Below, in pieces: positions 5,828 to 7,238 of a stretch of 7,238 nucleotides of DNA; the first letter of the stretch is position 1; every line of letters starts with the position of its first letter. A model generated the notes under the pieces. The model made no database searches. It saw nothing but the letters and a program-made list of their open reading frames with translations, and had not been told where the DNA came from. The DNA lies in the NCBI GenBank assembly GCA_026982835.1, contig JALSGI010000822.1:1-7238 (forward strand). The letters are read 5' to 3'. The translations under genes were made by a program, and so were the position numbers. This stretch comes from Planctomycetota bacterium (GTDB taxonomy: Bacteria > Planctomycetota > Planctomycetia > Pirellulales > S012-138).

Positions 5828-5877
5828 CAAACCCTCGTGGCTTGCCGGTGGAATCTCCTGGTGCCTTGGGACAGGAT

Positions 5878-5900
5878 CGGCCCCCACACTCCGGGGACCG
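5878..5900 (-). promoter_or_regulatory. csrA leader stem-loop with GGA in the loop
   Basis: In the minus-strand RNA, CGGUCCCC pairs with GGGGGCCG (8 bp including one U-G pair) around the 7-base loop GGAGUGU. It lies about 75 bases upstream of the csrA start. No U-tract follows, so it is not an intrinsic terminator. A GGA exposed in a hairpin loop is the preferred CsrA target form, so this is a candidate autoregulatory site. Confidence 0.45.
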
Positions 5901-5954
5901 TCCTTTTGCTGTTTCGGACGCAAAGGGATACCGAAGTGCGTAGAGCCCAAGAGT

Positions 5955-5972
5955 TTCCGGTCCTTCCGGTCG
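5955..5972 (-). repeat. Tandem 9-base repeat upstream of csrA
   Basis: On the plus strand TTCCGGTCC is followed directly by TTCCGGTCG. In the minus-strand transcript this gives two GACCGGAA units, each with a GGA triplet, nine bases apart. The repeat lies in the fliW-csrA gap. It could be chance, a protein binding site or further CsrA contacts. Confidence 0.4.
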
Positions 5973-6015
5973 TGCGCATTGGACGCGGCAGGCCGGATAT
6001 GTGCACTCCCCCCGG

Positions 6016-6450
6016 CTACGCCGAGCGGCGGCGACGCGGCAACGCCAAAGGATAAGCCAGCGGAAGCGGCCCGCTCTGGATTACCTGCACTCCCCGTCCC
6101 GAACGCAACGAGAGCACCACCGGGGCTTTGAGATTCAACGCCAGCGTCTCGCCCCGCCGGGTGAGGATCACCAGCACTTGCACCGGGTCGGCCGGACGCC
6201 ACTGTAGCGGGGCCAGTTCCTGGCGGCTGACGCGAAGCTGGAAGTGGGGTACGAACCGCCGCGGGCTGACCACGGCCAGGGCCACTTCCGGGCAGTCGAT
6301 CGATTGCAGCCAGGCCAGCGCCGGGCAACAGCGGTCCCCCAGCAACAGCCACCGCCGGCAGCCGGGAAATCCGACCAGTCCGTGCGGGAAGTGGAGCACG
6401 TGCCGGGAATCGTACCGCAGGGAGCCGAAACGGGTGTGGACTCGGGGCAT
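6016..6450 (-). CDS. fliW: FliW, flagellar assembly factor and CsrA antagonist
   Basis: Complete 144-residue FliW, usual family length about 130-155. FliW binds the C-terminal part of flagellin in the cytoplasm; when flagellin is exported, free FliW binds CsrA and relieves repression of flagellin translation. Family features in order: VHTRFGSLRY (residues 4-13), HFPHGLVGFPG (20-30), LAWLQSIDCPEVALAVVSP (45-63), F..HFQLRV (66-74), VQVLVILTRRGE (90-101), NLKAPVVL (106-113) and GVQVIQSGPLPLAYPL. The C-terminus is a basic run, PRRRRSA. I chose ATG 6448-6450 because AAGGTG lies 6 bases upstream and FliW proteins normally begin a few residues before TRFG. A TTG at 6514-6516 would add 22 non-conserved residues and has badly spaced Shine-Dalgarno sequence. 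It lies 90 bases after flgL, probably in the same transcript, and 211 bases before csrA. Confidence 0.93.
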   Translation of the reverse strand: MPRVHTRFGSLRYDSRHVLHFPHGLVGFPGCRRWLLLGDRCCPALAWLQSIDCPEVALAVVSPRRFVPHFQLRVSRQELAPLQWRPADPVQVLVILTRRGETLALNLKAPVVLSLRSGRGVQVIQSGPLPLAYPLALPRRRRSA

Positions 6451-6540
6451 GGATGGCACCTTGGAGTTGCCGGCGGGAGAAGTTGCTCTGTGGGACAGAA
6501 TCGGAAAATCCCGCAAACCCCTCCCAGCAAAAACTCCCCC

Positions 6541-7238
6541 TTACAAGAAATCCAGCAGGGTGAGCCGGGCGGTGCGCCCGGCGACCCGCAACGCTGCTTG
6601 CAATGCTGCCGTGCGGCTGTTGAGCTGGATGACCGCTTCGGTGATGTCCACTTCCACTTCCAGCGAAAGGCTGCTTTGCAGCTCGATCTGCTCGGTTTCC
6701 AGCCGCTGCTGTAGCAGGTCCAGTCCCTGCTGGCGGGCTCCCAGTTCGGCCCGGGCGAAGTTCATCCCCCGAAGCGCCTCGTCCAGAATCTCCACCCCCC
6801 GCTGAATCCCCCGCAGGTCGTCGGCCAGCAGGGCGTCGCGCAGCCGGATCAAGGCGGCAAACACTCCGCGGGTTTCCAGCGGGTTGGGATCGCTGCCGGT
6901 GAACACTTCGCTCTGGCCGCCGGAGAAGGGCACGGGGGCGGCCGTGGCGGCAATTGTGTCGGTGCCCAGGTTGCCCGGGTCGGCCGACAGGTCCAGTTCG
7001 GCCTGGAACAATTGCGAGACGGTGGGATCGCCGTTGATCAGGTTTACCAGGTCGTTGGCCGTAAACCCGGCCGTCAGGTCCGCTTCCACCCGCAGCGTGG
7101 TGCCGTCGAAAGTGACCACCGGACTGCTGCCGGCCCCCCCGTCGGCCACCTCCAGCAAATAATCGTTGGCACCTTCTCCCAGCGTGCGACTGGTGATCCG
7201 CACCGCGTCGTGCCCACCGGCCCCGTCCAGCAGCACAG
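6541..7238 (-). CDS. flgL: FlgL, hook-filament junction protein, C-terminal part (5' end outside window)
   Basis: The last roughly 230 residues of FlgL (HAP3), the flagellin-like protein that joins the hook-side junction protein FlgK to the filament. The frame is open to the right window edge and the N-terminus is missing; the GTG at 7234-7236 is an internal Val codon, not a supported start. Visible residues about 12-108 form a strand-rich module like those in the flagellin insert (VRITSRTLGEGANDYLLEV, VTFDGTTLRVEADL, TANDLVNLINGDPTVSQLF, closing FSGG). Residues about 125-231 are the helical flagellin-like C-terminus: ALIRLRDALLADDLRGI, MNFARAELGARQQGLDLL, the SSLSLEVEVDITEAVIQLN motif typical of FlgL ends, and a terminal LLDFL. 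The stop is TAA 6541-6543. With this insert the full protein is probably longer than the usual 300-residue FlgL. fliW follows after 90 bases without a clear terminator. Confidence 0.9.
   Translation of the reverse strand, partial: VLLDGAGGHDAVRITSRTLGEGANDYLLEVADGGAGSSPVVTFDGTTLRVEADLTAGFTANDLVNLINGDPTVSQLFQAELDLSADPGNLGTDTIAATAAPVPFSGGQSEVFTGSDPNPLETRGVFAALIRLRDALLADDLRGIQRGVEILDEALRGMNFARAELGARQQGLDLLQQRLETEQIELQSSLSLEVEVDITEAVIQLNSRTAALQAALRVAGRTARLTLLDFL
6913..7203 (-). repeat. Flagellin-type module inside FlgL
   Basis: The FlgL segment matches the order and key positions of flagellin modules G and I: an opening strand with a Gly about seven residues later (VRITSRTLGEGANDYLLEV), a second strand pair (VVTFDGTTLRVEADL), a TANDLVNLINGD helix aligned with TKASDVINAINND, VSQLFQAEL aligned with VSTLFKAEN, then a Gly-rich closing segment and SGGQ aligned with TGGQ. 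The match is by eye and at the protein level only. Confidence 0.6.

Larger units (their letters stand above)
5805..6015. other. Noncoding region between fliW and csrA (211 bases)
   Basis: No gene is seen. On the minus strand it holds the tandem GACCGGAA repeat, the GGA-loop hairpin and the hairpin at the csrA ribosome binding site. There is no hairpin with a U-tract, so read-through from fliW into csrA is likely. The length and structure fit a regulated csrA leader. Confidence 0.5.

Noticed and set aside
5878..5900. Stem-loop before csrA as an intrinsic terminator
   Set aside because: The strong stem is followed by GATCCTGTCCC on the minus strand, with no U-tract, so termination there is unlikely.
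5381..6352. 323-codon minus-strand frame across fliW and csrA
   Set aside because: Overlaps fliW and csrA in another frame. The translation has no domain, whereas both displaced genes match known families.
6451..6516. TTG start 22 codons upstream for fliW
   Set aside because: The extra residues are not conserved-looking, and the GGGAGGGG before that TTG is only 1 base away. ATG 6448-6450 has a well-spaced AAGGTG and fits the family's N-terminus.

Overview
The window comes from a high-GC bacterium, most likely a planctomycete. This is inferred from the flagellin termini, which carry wording I associate with Planctomycetota (for example GKDDPAGLI, SSLEAIDRIAQ and GALFQLGPDVVSNQQA), and from the order flgL-fliW-csrA-flagellin. 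A thermophilic or freshwater Pirellulales relative is plausible, but the sequence does not settle it.

Left part (1-1196, plus strand): the 3' end of a dTDP-glucose 4,6-dehydratase (rmlB/rfbB) gene, then a complete tsaB gene for the t6A tRNA-modification pathway, 21 bases downstream and probably in the same transcript. These are housekeeping genes.

Middle and right part (1200-7238, minus strand): a flagellar cluster read right to left. It holds the 3' end of flgL (hook-filament junction protein), fliW (flagellin-binding assembly factor and CsrA antagonist), csrA (RNA-binding translational regulator) and one very large flagellin gene (1331 codons). Flagellin ends in a strong intrinsic terminator at 1200-1226 that lies in the short convergent gap with tsaB. 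A second terminator-like hairpin at 5421-5440 separates csrA from flagellin, so flagellin probably has its own promoter.

How the genes work together: in the FliW-CsrA-flagellin switch known from Bacillus and Campylobacter, CsrA blocks flagellin translation until FliW, released as flagellin is secreted, sequesters CsrA. All three genes are adjacent here, with FlgL, the protein on which the filament starts, upstream. The csrA leader contains a hairpin with GGA in its loop and a second hairpin that overlaps the csrA ribosome binding site; the flagellin leader has two GGA motifs. These are candidate CsrA control sites.

The most unusual feature is the flagellin. Between normal-looking termini it carries roughly 1000 residues of degenerate, Asp/Gly/Asn/Thr-rich modules of about 90-100 residues, some complete and some half-length. 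A recognisable copy of the same module is present in the visible part of FlgL, which suggests a shared surface domain spread across filament and junction proteins.
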